DNA of 64,000 nt from Panopea generosa (Eukaryota; Mollusca; Bivalvia; Adapedonta; Hiatellidae). The stretch lies in the NCBI GenBank assembly GCA_029582155.1, contig CM055898.1:37705458-37769457 (forward strand), read 5' to 3'. Both the position numbers and the translations under genes were made by a program. The notes under the pieces were generated by a model that was not told the origin of the DNA, made no database searches, and saw nothing but the letters and a program-made list of their open reading frames with translations. Positions 13,911 to 28,100 of the stretch are shown one piece after another; the stretch's first letter is position 1, and each line of letters starts with the position of its first letter.

Positions 13911-16900
13911 ATAACATAAAATCGAATATATATATTACTTTATAATCATTTTATAACATGGTGTTTGAAAATTTCAAGAATATACTTTCCTTCCACCCCC
14001 TCCCCCCTTATGTCATAGACAATATTCATACTAATATCATCAAAATATATGCACGAATGCCCAGTTGTCTTAATTATCTGATTATTAAAAAATAAATGAT
14101 CTATTTTAGAGATTTGTGAACGCAACACTCACAGTCACAAATAGTATTTAAAAGCACTACATGTTTATCTGATATACACTCATATGGATAAGGTTGTATC
14201 ATTTCCGTTATATAAACATAGTTGTTATGCCTTCCATTTCATGATCAATAAATAAATATACTTTGGCTTACCAGTATTTGACAAATATACATCATAATTT
14301 TGAAAAAATGAATTTTCTTTACTATTATTGTGTCTTTGTAGCAATTTTGATATAAACATTATATATACCAGTATAAGTCTGCATTGGGGCAATATTTGAC
14401 ATATTACTTGATTATTGTAAAGATGTGAACTTAACTAAAAATATTCCACTTTAGAACCATTGTCTGCCTCAGATGCTAACATCCATTTTCTCTTATAGTC
14501 GACATACAAATAGATATATTAGACGACATAGATAAACATGTAAATCAGTTCGTGCAGATTTCCAATTAAATATACTCGTGTACTATCAAATACGGCTTTT
14601 AAACATTAAATAGAATTTTCAAATCAATTCAATGCCTCTAATGTTGCGATAGGAGAGTATGAACGCTATCTGACAAATGAATATGTATTAAATGTAAGTA
14701 TAGTTGACTGTACAATAGACACTGCAAAGTGATTAAACTCGCATGCATGATACTATAATGCAATACTAGCCTGGTTTCTATTTGGCATGCAAATAAAAAA
14801 CGAGTGGTGAAAACAACTTGCTAAAATAAACAATAAAGGAGATTAGATACAAGTTGCATGTTGGTATAATATTTGTTAAAAGTGGGAATGGCAGAGCGAA
14901 TTACAGCGTAATTGAATTGTGGCACTGTGGTCATTCTTATTGTAAAATCTAGCATCTTATATCTAAACACAAACAGTAATGTCAGTTTGTACAACACAGA
15001 AAAAATGATCAAATACAAATTCTAAACAGTTTAATTTATATTTAGGTTTCTGCATTATGCAATGTGACCTAAAACTACCGTCAATACATTACCGTCCATT
15101 AATTGAAAACTATCCATCATGCCTTTCAATTAATGAACAATTAAATGGAAATTATAGGATAGTTATATGTAAATGTTCAAACACCACTTAAAGCAATACG
15201 TCATATTGTTTTAATGACATCAGCTATACACAATCGTTGTTATTGTTTACACGTATTTTATAACACACATATAAAACCTGAAAATCAATAAGTGGATGAT
15301 CTAGTCCAGAGGAGAATTAAAATGATTCTGAATCTTTATAAAGATATATATATATTCATATCATTTTTTTTTTATTCAACTTCGTTAAATGATAAACATA
15401 GTGACGTTGTTGAAATATATATGTAATATAGACCATTGAATTACCATGAAATAGTTTCCATATTATATGAATGAAACTTAGTTACTTCGTATAATATGAG
15501 ATTTTTTAATGGTGTTTAAAGTCATTTTCAACACATTTCAGGTTATACACTGAACAAAACTGTACTCACATTGCTCCAATCGATATTTAATATATAAAAC
15601 ATCAGTTTTCATTGAAAGTATACGCGAAAGGTATTAAACATATCTGCACAAGGTTTGTTTCAGATTTATCTGTGTTATCTCCCTTAGTTTATGGTTAAAC
15701 AGGTAGGTTGCACATAAAAATCGTGTTGCCGTAGAATGTAATACCTGGTGCTTTTTATCAACGTGTATTGAATGGGCTAACACAAAAAAAGGGAAGATCG
15801 CCACTAACTAAAAAGACATTGCCGTCGGATTGGTGCAGGTAGGTGTATCGCATATCGCAGATTGGTTTTGTTCATGTTATAACTAAATCATCATTTTTCT
15901 ATTAAACGTTATCAATTTCTTTAGATCTGGGACCCGTTTAAAGAACTTACGATACCAATCATCGTGGAGTGCGTGTTGCAGTGATAGGCATCGGATAATT
16001 GATCGGTTTATCGTGAGATCGATCCCCCGAACTTGTTTCACAATCGAGGTAAATCAAATAAACTCAAAAAATAAATCATCAGAAGTCAATGCACGTTTTA
16101 TGACTATGTACAAAATTGTTTGTACGTTTTGACTTATTATATCTTACTAATATTTAGTTTATTCAGATGTTTTTTTTAGATTATATGAATGATACCACCT
16201 TTTGACATACGACGATTGTTATCGTCAATTGTTTATAGAATCGCTTCTCTGTCGTGTCTATGTCGCTAGAAGAATAAATACTCAAGACAATCTCAAAACT
16301 TACGGCTAAATATCGCCTCACTGGAAGTGTATGTGACGCTTTGAGAGGTTTATTAGCAACTCGCCGTCAGTATAAGCTCATCATTGTATCCTATCTGCGT
16401 AACAAACATTTGACAGCTACTAATGCAGCTAGGAGAAGAGTCTCGTTTAACATTAATAAAAGTTGTAACGGAATTTAATTGAATCGGATATTAAATGTAA
16501 TAAAATGGGTTAGATGAAAATAAACATTAACTTAAATAAGAAATCGTGCATTTTATAGCTGATAAAGAAATATTGACTTCATCACATGTTCATAAAGTTG
16601 TTCTTATCATGTTAACATGACAACCACAGAGCCGACTCCAACTGCAGCAGAAACTTATTACAGAATGGGCAAATATTCCCCAAAATTATATCCACAATTA
16701 TAAATTATCCCTGAGAAGGACATGCTCAGCTGTGATCAAGGATTATGGTTGACATTAGCGATACTAACTAATCAGTTAAACGCGGTATTTTAATTTGAGG
16801 ATAATTTATGTAATTGTATCGATTTCAGTAAATTGAATATGCTTTTCAATGAAAAATAAAAAAACAACATTTTGTTATGGAATGCCAATCGTTGCAATAT

Positions 16901-18946
16901 TTTATATTCTTAATAAAATAAAATTATATTAGCATTCGATAGTCATATATTTTTTTTGTATATTGTTACATTTTGTATTATATAGTGCTCACTTGTGTTT
17001 ATGTTATTTTTCAGTTTTGATTTATATTCCATCTTAATATATTTATATTTCATCACTTACATTAATATTATACATCTGATATTGTAATCTCAAAATTCAA
17101 CAGCATGTTCAAATATTGTGTAGATACACAAACAATGACGTCAGCTACAATGACCTTGTGTACCTTGTGTAAACTAAAACCACACTGTTTAGATACAGTG
17201 CGTAAATATATCGATTTTTTCCTGATCGGGAGCAAATATGCAGCTCTGTTTTTATTCCGCATAAGCTCTTATGACATATTTTAGAAAAGAGTTCTGGCTT
17301 TTACTGAATGTCATCATCTATCAGCTATTTTATATTCCTACGGGTTTACTATGCAGTGGATTTTTTAAATATTCTTTCATCAAACTTGAGTCAAAACTAA
17401 TTTAATTAAAGCATATTCATCATCATGATTAAAATTATAACAATAAACATAATTTTGTTTTTGTTTTTTATGCATGTATGCGTGTTTTATGCATAAATGT
17501 TACATTAAGACCGACTTTGATTTGTGCGTGATTCGACATTCTTTACAGACACAAGTATGTAAAGCAGAAAAAAAGTTAATGGATTACTCAAAAAGTCATA
17601 GTGAAGTCGTTTTTCTTGACAAAGTATTTATTACTAACATGTTGCATATGAATCAAAACAACCCATGTTGCTGAAATCTAAAGTTGCATCAACTCAAAAT
17701 CCATTTAACCGCCTTTTACACTGCATACAGAGTTACACGGAGGTTATTTTTCGTCTAAACGTAGAGTTTTTGCGTAAAAAGTGTCATTTATGACAAAACC
17801 AAGACTTGACAAATTGTTTGTAGTGTTTTCAACTTACCAACTTGCTAAAAAGACAAAGCAAAGACCAGCCACCATAAAAGTAAAATAATCATGCAGACTA
17901 TTTCAGACGAATGTAACAGACGCAGATGCTCTTAGTAGTCTCAGTAATATTTCTCTCTATTTCTCTACGTTAATTTATATCACGATGCCGAAACGTTGAT
18001 CAGATATCTAAACTAAGGCAGAGACTGATAAAATTAGCCAAATTAAAAATACAGAACAGGAATGCGTTCCACAACAACTCACGACAACTAATTATTCATA
18101 ATATTTTTAATTTTCATCCAAATGAAGCCGAGTTGGCTCAAATCATGCAGAAAGTTACATATTTTCATGAAAATACAATCATTTTAAATATCGATCGAAA
18201 TTTGAACACACAGCGCAAAAAATGTCAAATTGACTAACGTCGATTTTTATCGTAAGTTATTTTGTGAAGCGCAGCCCTAAACTAAAGAGAAATGTTTGCC
18301 TTTAATCGATTCTTATCTATGACAGTTAATAGACACATTTATATAGTGTAAGGCATATATCGCCCATTGGTGCAATAAGATACCAAGTGTATATACAATA
18401 AGAAGGCACTTGGTACTTTTTTTGCACCATTGGGACGATATGACCTAGTCATGCAATTGGTGATAACAGTATAACAGGTCTTGAATAGTAATCGTTCCAA
18501 GCGATACATATATGTTAAAATACTCAAGTGTATAGAGATAGCAGTATCAATGCATTAGGTTAAATATATACTTAACTATTAATACAAGTTATGTATGAGG
18601 GTCATATCCAGGTTTAAATATGCGTTATGAATATAATAAAGTTGTAGATATGTGAAACGCTTTTAAAGACAAATACACACACAAAAATTGCATTGTCGCT
18701 TGTAAATTACAAGTAACATATATTTCTAAAATGTTCTCATGGAAAATTATTAATTTGATTTTAAAGTTCAACGTGTAGTTTTAAAAATGAAATAATCTGA
18801 ATGTGAGAACAATCACAGCACCCTGTTTGAGCTTTATGATACAGTTCTAGTGAATGTATGACACATAAAGTGTAAAGTGTTTCAGGTCGCTTTTCAAAAA
18901 CTGTTGGATTTGCTGACAACGAATATATTACATATCATTATACCGT
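13911..18946. other. 5' flank of the transporter gene, nothing recognised
   Basis: AT-rich. It must hold the promoter and any untranslated exon of the transporter, but no reliable TATA box or start site can be chosen in sequence this rich in A and T. A dispersed motif copy lies at 17511-17556. Confidence 0.6.
17511..17556 (+). repeat. Dispersed 45-base motif, one of three copies
   Basis: TTTGTGCGTGATTCGACATT followed by CTTTACA. Relatives lie at 9916-9960 (TTTGTGCATGATTCAATATT) and 54139-54184 (TTTATGCGTGATTCGATATT). Each is partly self-complementary. Confidence 0.55.
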
Positions 18947-19119
18947 ATGGTTAAATCAAAACCAATAATTATGAAAGTAACATTAGACGATATTTTAAAG
19001 GATATAGGCGAATTTGGAACGTATCAGAAATGGATTTATAGTTTATTATGTTTCCCGGCATTCGTTGTTGGTGCAATTATGACCAGTAACGTGTTTATTC
19101 TCGGGGTACCAGAACACAG
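18947..19119 (+). CDS. SLC22 transporter exon 1 (residues 1-58, N-terminus and TM1)
   Basis: Starts at the ATG and ends in phase 2 at the donor CAG|GTAAGA. It encodes a cytoplasmic N-terminus with the SLC22-typical DDILKDIGEFGTYQ stretch (residues 14-27), then a hydrophobic helix from about residue 31 to 53 and the start of the extracellular loop. A pyrimidine-poor TTTCAG lies at 18881-18886, about 60 bases before the ATG, and could be an acceptor for a 5' untranslated exon; this is not supported further. The last bases, around CCAGAACACAG, recur many times in intron 1. Confidence 0.93.
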
Positions 19120-22100
19120 GTAAGATTAATATCAAATGCATTCTTTGAATTCAAAGGGTGTATATAAATAGTTGTACCGTATTCTAGGAGACCGAGAACC
19201 AGTTAGGGCGAATATCAAAAGTCACAGTCGGAAAACCACCTCCCATGATGGACGTCTATCAAAATTGCCGTTTATAAGTGGAGTATCACACGACACATAA
19301 GCGGTATATCAAAGTTTCAACAAATATTCAGGGAACCAGAACACAGGAAGTAAGGTTAAATTCACCGTTCATAATTTATTCAGAATATCAAAACTCATGT
19401 AGGGCATATAAAAATATAAACGCATCACCGTTTGGGGAACCAGAACACAGGTATGTTATATATCAAATGTATCTCTAATACTTGGGCAACCAGAACACAC
19501 ATAGGGCGTTTTACTCGAATACGAGAATACAGGTATGAAGTTAATCAAAAGTACACAGTCATGTCGTTAATCTTCGTTTCATAGATAACCGTAACGCAGG
19601 TCGGAATTTTAATTAATCCTACATTTAATAGGGAGATAGCAAAACATAGGTATGATGGTAACCAGAATACGAAATAATGTTTATCAAAATAATTGTTCAT
19701 GGTCAGGTTCCAGAACGTATCAAGATTGACGTTTTTAATTTAAAACTACAACACAGGTAGAACATATATTAAGTTCATTGGTTATAATCGTGGAATCAAA
19801 CATGATAACACTTGTATGAAATTAATGAAATGGAAACGAATAAGTTTGAAGCAGCAATAATAGTAACGGGAGCAACAAAACTTGTTTCAATATCAGCTCT
19901 GTGCAAAGAGACCTTGGGAATCCTTACAATTAGAAGCCAAAAACACAAATTAATCCTTTATTACAAAAATCATAATGACTTATATCCTTCGTACATGGAT
20001 CTATGTTCACTATTACCTGAAAATGTTGGACATTTTATTTGCTTTTACCTTCGAAATGCACAAGACCGTAGGACGTTTTCATGTAATACTCAATTATATT
20101 TTAATCCAATCATACCTTCTCCTATATTCCCTTAATATATTCAAATAAAATATTAACGATAATAAACAAAAGGAACCAAATCAATATTATACAAGGAATC
20201 GAGCCCAAATATCTCATACACGTCTCCATATAAACTGCCGTTATATGAATCAACATTTATTTAATGAAACAGAATTGCAAGTCCGAATTGCCTTTGTGGT
20301 GAAATTGAGGACACATATCATTATTTATTCAGGTGCAGACTATTTCACCAATATAGACAAAGAATTATGACTGAAAAAAAAACAAAAAAACTTATCCACA
20401 TAATCCCTACTTGAATGATCTTCTGTATGAAAAAGAAACTCTTACACTAACTGACATCAACTCGATTGTTTTGGCATTTCCAAATTATATAATAAAGAAC
20501 AAACGTTTTGAGTATCGCACACAATTGATGCTATCTCTACTTAATTAATTATGACGACACATCTCTGTTTGATCTTAGATAGAACAAAAGAATAATGAAT
20601 GGTTTGAATTGATCAACATAAACTTGCAAAAGACCTATCCCCAGTATCGGAATGAACCGATAAAAGAAGATAAAATCAGTGGAATATCGTTCTTTCCTTC
20701 AGCTTCTGCCTATACTCTCTTTTTTATTTGAAATATTCTGAATAGACTTTTATCTCTTTTATCAATTTTTGCACATTTGGCCAAATTGAAATTATTACGG
20801 AACAATGTGATAAAGTCTATATGAAATGTAAAATAACTGATATGGAAGCAGATTTACACACGCTTCTAACGCTTGTTTCTATATCCTTTTCACATAATTC
20901 GTAAAACGTATGACTTTATGCTTTATTGTTAAATATATGCTAAATATATGTATTTATGTGTATAACATATAATTGAAATTATCAGAATACAGGTAGGACG
21001 AATATCAAATTTAGATAGAAACTAGTAATATATATGGTTTATGTTGTGTTTTTTTTGTTTGTGTTTTTTTTTGGAAAATAAGTTGCAAATGAAAATCATA
21101 TATCAATGAAGTCTGGCATTAATGGTATCGGTTTCATAAATTTGGTTTACATAAACAATTTCAGTCCATTTATTTAAAACGAGTCTGTTGTAAAGTCTAC
21201 ATTAAATATAAAGTTAACGTATCTGTTCCAATAATTATTGCTTCAACAATTATTATAATTAGATCTAAGAATACGTGTATGTTAATTTTTAAATGATTAT
21301 ATTTTAGTTTTCATTTTTAGACGGGTTTTATACCAAAAGCATAGTTCTGCTTATGTCGTCTTTATTAAGCTTTGCAGTGTTAATCACCGCAAAATTATCA
21401 TACGCGACAGGGACTACTTGTTATTTCTCGATTTTGATTGATGTATTTTATATATGCAAGCAACAAAACTATATTGAGGACATTGCATTGCGTCTTTTCA
21501 AAAATGTAATCAATTACTTTGATACCAACTGCTTTTGAAACAACTGCCTTTATCTGAAATGTTTGCCTACTGCACTACCTGCAAGTCTTAGTCTCACTCG
21601 TATCCCATCACCACAAACGTGTGTTATAAATGAATCGCCTAGTTGGTTCGAAAATAAATTAACATTAGAGAAAGTTCAAAACTTGTTCCGATAATGAATG
21701 TAAAACAAAATCAAAGTATATGAGACCTTTTATCTTTGTAAAACTAGTGTTGTACAAAACAGCTTTCAAACTTACGGTCAGTGATCTAATGGTTCGCGAC
21801 ACGCTGTATCTACAATATATTGTTTTTATCACTTTGTGGTTTCTTCATCGTCTGGCCGATACCTATCTCTTTTATCATTATGATCATCGAAATCTATTGC
21901 AATAACATATATCGCATTGCATACTGCACGTGACAATGCATGAAAACATTACAAATCATAAAGCAGACGATTATGTGTTCTATCGTATATCTATAGCTGA
22001 TATATGCATTAAGATAAAACCGTAAGCTTGTATTGGAAGCGGTTAGGTTAGATATAATATTATATAAGCATGTCCTTATGTTGATAAAATGTATGTGTTC

Positions 22101-25100
22101 TTTAATATGTTTTTTTTTTGCTTTCGTTCTCTCGGATAGTCCTCTAAATAAATTGTATTATTATTTAAACTTATTAATTTAATTTTGATCGTGAAACAAG
22201 TTAAAACAATATGAAACGTGCCAAAATACTCATCGTGTATCGTAGATAAATTCACATCTCATGCGTGTATTATCGACTTATATATAAAGGGTTTATCTAT
22301 ATAGAAGGATAAGAAAATTGCATCTCTCTACTAAATATTGATAAATAGCATGCGAAGAATTAATAATTTGGCAAATTAATCATCAAAATTTCACAGGCAA
22401 CATATTTATTTTACACTTAATGTATTTAAATGTTTTGTAATGTTATAAACACGCAAAGTGATCTCGAAATTATTTTTTTTTAGTTTGATGTAAATTTTCA
22501 GGTACTTTCATTGGTTTTTAGTTGCAGTATACACATTTTATAACCAAATTGTAAACACAATTTGCTGGGAATGGTCCCGTGTTGTAGAGAGTTCCATTGT
22601 GCGAAAAAATAATTTTGATTTGTATATTTGAGATAAATGGCATTTAGGATATTTGCAAAAGGAATTTCGAGAGATTTTGCGAGCGTTCATATCATCTTAA
22701 TCAGTTGTTTTTCCTTCTCTATATACGTCATTGTTCCAATGTAGGATTATATGCACATTTCAGGTGTAAAATACCAGGACTTGAAAATGACACGTTTGAA
22801 ATCCAAGGTCCGTCACACGAATATCTGATCAATGCATCAATCCCACTAGATGACTCCGGCAAGCGTTTGTACGATAGATGTCACGTATATGTCGTCAGCA
22901 ATGATCGACCATACACAGGCAATACGTCGTTCAGGCAACAACAGACATGTGAGGAATGGGTGTACGATACAAGTGTTTTCAAGTTCACGTTTGCTCAACA
23001 GGTAAAATTATTGCAAAGGTAGAAGAAAGTTCATTCAGTTTATTTGTCAATACAGAGAGTTATGAAAAACGTATATACACGTTTATAGCACAAAATACAC
23101 ATGCAATGTGTTAATTAGTTTAAACATATTTTGTTGCCATTTAAACACATTTTACATTACGAATTATGCATGTAAATGGTATACGATTATGGGCAAAAGC
23201 GTCTACATTAAACAATTACAGTTCGTTTATGTATCTCTTATATATAAGAACAATGTAAAATGTAGATCCTTGATAAAAAACAACGTAAATATAACATAAT
23301 AACATAATGCAAGTTGTCCCTTGACATGTAACGATGCTAAAAGTACATGGGACTTCAGTTTTTTTAACAGAACTATTTTGAAAATGTTAATATGCTATGT
23401 AATAAAAAAAATGACATTTCGATCCATTTTTTACCGAGCATCAATATCACTGTTTAAGAAACATAAATCACGATACATGTACTGCACTGTTTGTGTGTTT
23501 CTTGAAATTAAATTGGATTATGTCTTTGATATAAGAGGCGAATTTAGAAATAACTATGTTTGTAGATTAAAGTGTCATACTTGTTCAAGGTGTTTAGGTA
23601 AATAATGATAATAGAGTGTTATGCAAAATATTCAGATTATATATACTCTTTGTATATGGAGCGCATCCAGTGGTAGAGCCCCGAACCCATGATCCGAGGT
23701 CCTGAGCTTGATCCTCCGCCACGGTTATGTGTGGTGTCTGTGGGCAAGACACTTTTTTTTCGCATATGCTTAGCACTGGTTATACACAGAAATACTTCGA
23801 GAGTGATTTGTCTAAGTTGTAAGAATTTGATTCACAATCAAAGCCAAAAAGATAAGTTGAAACAATATTCTGATGTATTGGTCACGTGGTAAATAATATT
23901 TGATATTGATATCCACAGTATGCTTACTAGTTTTCTGTTTCAGTTTTGTGTAATATAAAAGTTGCTGTACTAATAAACCGTGACTAACAGTGATACTATG
24001 TACGGTAATATCGCATTGGTTTATAAGATAATCAGAATGCAAAAAACAGGTCGCAAACATTTCCTGTTATTGTGTAGTTCTATGTTTCCTACAGACAGAG
24101 GTTTGTAACGGAACAAGAAAATAATGGGCTTCGTTACACAATAAAATGTTGATATTTTTAGGAATGGTATAAAAGTAAAACTCCAAAAAATGTGTGTGTT
24201 CAATGTTATAAATCGACATAGACGGGTCGAATCATACGACATATAAACTGTAGGAGAGTATAACAGTTGAAATGATATCATTTGATTTGTTCGGAAAACC
24301 TTTAATTAACAACCTATAGTAACTGTACACATGAATACATATCAATACTCTGCTTGTTTAATTATATACCTTCTAAACTAACCTAATAAACAACTGATCT
24401 TTGTTGTAAAATATATTTGATTTCTCTTTTAAACTTTTCAATTACATGATTATATTACAATATAATTTATTTTTTACACTTTATCCAATTATGCATTAAG
24501 CTATGAAAAAGACAATTTGCTTTGACTTACTTCTTCTAACGGCGATTGTTCTATGTATTGTGCTAATGTCGTTTTTCATGTGTATTACTTATGTTAGATT
24601 AACAGATAACCATCTATTTTTAGCTGAATATGGTGTGTGAGGACACAATAATGATTCCCAATGCTCAGATGGTATTCTTCTTTGGCGTTCTTCTTGGGTC
24701 AGTCATTTATGGTCAGCTGTCTGATATGTAGGTATCTTCAAACAGATTGAACTAGACGTTATATGGTCTGTAGATTTATATATGTTTGTACATAAATAAT
24801 TATCCCCATATATATAGACTACTATATTTATCACATTATAAACGCTTTTATATAAGTTATTAAGTAGTTTTATGGAATATTTACTGTAACGTAGCATATG
24901 TAACATGCATATCTTCTATTACCTTTGTTAAACATTGAAATATACGAGTTTTAACATCAACATAAAACCAAAGCTGTCAACTATCTTCTGTTTAATGATT
25001 ATATTTATTTTTGTATTAATGTATTCGAATGTTCTTGTTTTGAATGATTGTACCATTATAAAGATTCATATTTCCTTCTTATATTGTCAACGGAAAAAAT

Positions 25101-28100
25101 GTTATATACAATAAAGATAAACATTTGATGTAACTAGTAATATGTTTTTCTGTATGTTTACAGATATTATCTTGTTTATCTTGCTTTTTCGGCATAACAT
25201 ATATAAATACAATGACCTTCTTCTGGACCTGACGCTATATTAACGACTACCGCTCCGCCTTCTGGCCTTGTGGCATTGTTTTGTCCAAGTTACCAATATC
25301 GATCGCTGGATTATCGATTTGTTTGTCTGACAACCCGCGTCAGGTCAAGTTTTCATATACATGCTTCTCTTTTGTCTATTTATATTGGTCAGATTCGGCC
25401 GACGTAAGACGATGTATCTGTGTCTATTGATTCTAATCGGTTCATCAATTGGACTTCTTGCAATGGTTGAATACATAGGCTTCTGTTTGCTTATGTTCAT
25501 CACTGGAGGAACTACTCTCGGACTCTTTGTCACAGCGTACGTGATTGGTAAGCATGACTTCAGGGCTTATTACGCAGTTGAATGGTGACCTTTGCGTTAT
25601 ATAAAATATGGTCTAAGATGGTCACGGTAAAAACAATATTCTACACAGAAATACTTTTAAAGTATTTGTATTTCACAAATGGGATGTCTCCGCACATAAA
25701 ATGCATAACATCTGGTAGGATGATCGGCTTGTATATTTTAGAGACAGTGCAGTGACACCAAAAGATTTGTTTAAAAAAAAGATCCCTTTTTATGGTTAGT
25801 TCCCATGGGCGATTAAACTCTCTATAAGGGCCCCTTTAGAAGCTGACTGTGTGGGCTGCCATATTATAACGTCACTAGCACGTGTTAAAACATTTATATT
25901 AGCCATAATGAGGTCGCTATTTCTTTTTAAAATTATGCTTTATGGGATTGGAGTAGTACTAAAACCAGGTCAGGTTCCGGCTGACCGGCTATTTTCCGGT
26001 TGCAATTAAGAGGCAAATGCGGCGTTTGTTATAATAATTGCTACTTATTTGAAATTATAATGCATTGCTATTTGTATATCAAATAAGAAAATATTGCTGT
26101 TTATTGACAAATTCCTGCTCATATCTGAGTAAATGTAAACCATTTTCAAATAACTATGCTTTTAATCAACAGTTACAAAGATTTTGATATGCTGAAGTGA
26201 TAACAATTAAAATAATAACAAAATTATTTTCTTCAAAAACAAAGCGGTTTTATTGGTGAGGGTTTACCGGTGTGTATTCAGTACATTATAAGAATCAGGT
26301 TTTGACAAATACATTTATAAGAACTGTTTTTTTTTTAAATAAAATATCTTGACAAATATATTTTCGCAATTGTTTCGGTTATAGAACATTACAGTAAATA
26401 AGATTGAAAATATTTAAGGTAAGTTTCAAGATTTTTTCCAGATATTTTTTATTGAATATGGAAACGGAAATGCATAATGCTTTAGATAATTACTATTAAA
26501 CACACCACATTTGCCTTTTCGCTGCAGTTGGATTAGACCTGGTCAGCTGGAACCTGATCGGGCTTGGTATCACCCATAAGTTAGTACCCGATGCCTGGTT
26601 GTTCTTATTTTTCCTTCATTTACTTTACACCATTTCGTACAAACTTATACCTTCATTCACTTTAATTGCCACCTTCTTTATAAATTCTAATCATTGGAAG
26701 TTTTTTTTAAATCAGCCAACTTGCTCTTAACATCAGTTATGTCTTATTGCAATAGGGGCTATACCAGCGTTTGCTTTACTCATCTGCAGCAAGATGTTGC
26801 AATCCCTATGAAACATTTTGAAAAAAGTTACATTGAACTTTATCGAGCCCAAAAATCATGTCACCTTGGCAAAAATGGGACACATCCTTACACGCACATG
26901 TCCATACTAGGAAATTAATATCAGATACATTGTTTAATTAACATTTTTTGACAACAATACTATGTAAAACGACAGAAGCAACCAAAGCATTGCTGTTCGC
27001 AAGGCTTAATCGAGGGAAATAAAGAGTTGACAGTAAATGACAGGAACAGGCGTGCAATATTTATGTTATGTTTCTGAAGTATTTATTATTACATAATCTA
27101 AACAATGAATAAAAATAAACCATCAACATAAAGCCACTTATAACAACATACATCAATATAATACTTACATAATAGTTTGGTACCAAACCGTTTAATTTCA
27201 TTACAGACAAATAGTACTATGAATGTCTTGTGACGAAGTGAACTAGAAACAAATATATTATAAAAGTAATCAAATTTATCTACAAGTTCAATAAACTAAG
27301 CGCAAGTAACTTAACATAATTCCAACTTAACTGAAGAGCGTAACTTATCGATTTGCCAACCAGACTCGTAATCCATCTTTAAATCAAGCCTCAAAACCCG
27401 ACCCAAGTTGCTTATCCTTGTCATTATATAGGCATCGCCCCAAACTGCTGACTGTGTATTTACCGACTTAATACGTGAATTATCTTCAATTAGTAAAATA
27501 TTTAGCCTATATATGATCTCATTTATATCCACATATGTTCGGAAATTTCTGGGCATCATTGATTAAACCTAACAAGTGGTTAAATTCAAAGTTGGATTTA
27601 TAAAGCCGATATTGTGATATTCCTACATGGCACAGGGTCCTATCAATTGATGATGACTCAAGCAACATTTTGTTTCCAACAGTGCTACATCACAGGCTTC
27701 TCATATCCGAAGAAATCTTCCAACACAATAGAAAATCATATTTGTAATAGAAATTATATGTAGCTATATATTGGCACATATCTATCAACCGTTATAGTAC
27801 CGAAGGACGGCGGAATTGACTGAGTATATACGATGATTTACGAATATTTCCGTCAGCGTAACAACACATTTTCATATCAATATAACTGATCAATAAATTT
27901 AGATTTAAAAAACGATATCTCGTTCATAAGAGGTATCGGTCGTTATATATGAATCGAAAGTCATGACATTCATGACAATGTTTGCCATTCCTAAACAAGA
28001 TACTTATTTCTGTTTAAAGGTTATATATTCAAATAAAAGTTATTCCGCTTCAGGCACTTTGATAATATTCTCACGCCAGTAGTATTGTTATTGGGTAACA

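Noticed and set aside
16250..16450. Possible transposase helix-turn-helix remnant (a frame reading LRGLLATRRQYKLII)
   Set aside because: No catalytic motif, inverted ends or continuation found; the similarity is too weak to report as a feature.
23656..23720. tRNA gene in intron 2
   Set aside because: Same reason: tRNA-like boxes without a cloverleaf, followed by a SINE body.
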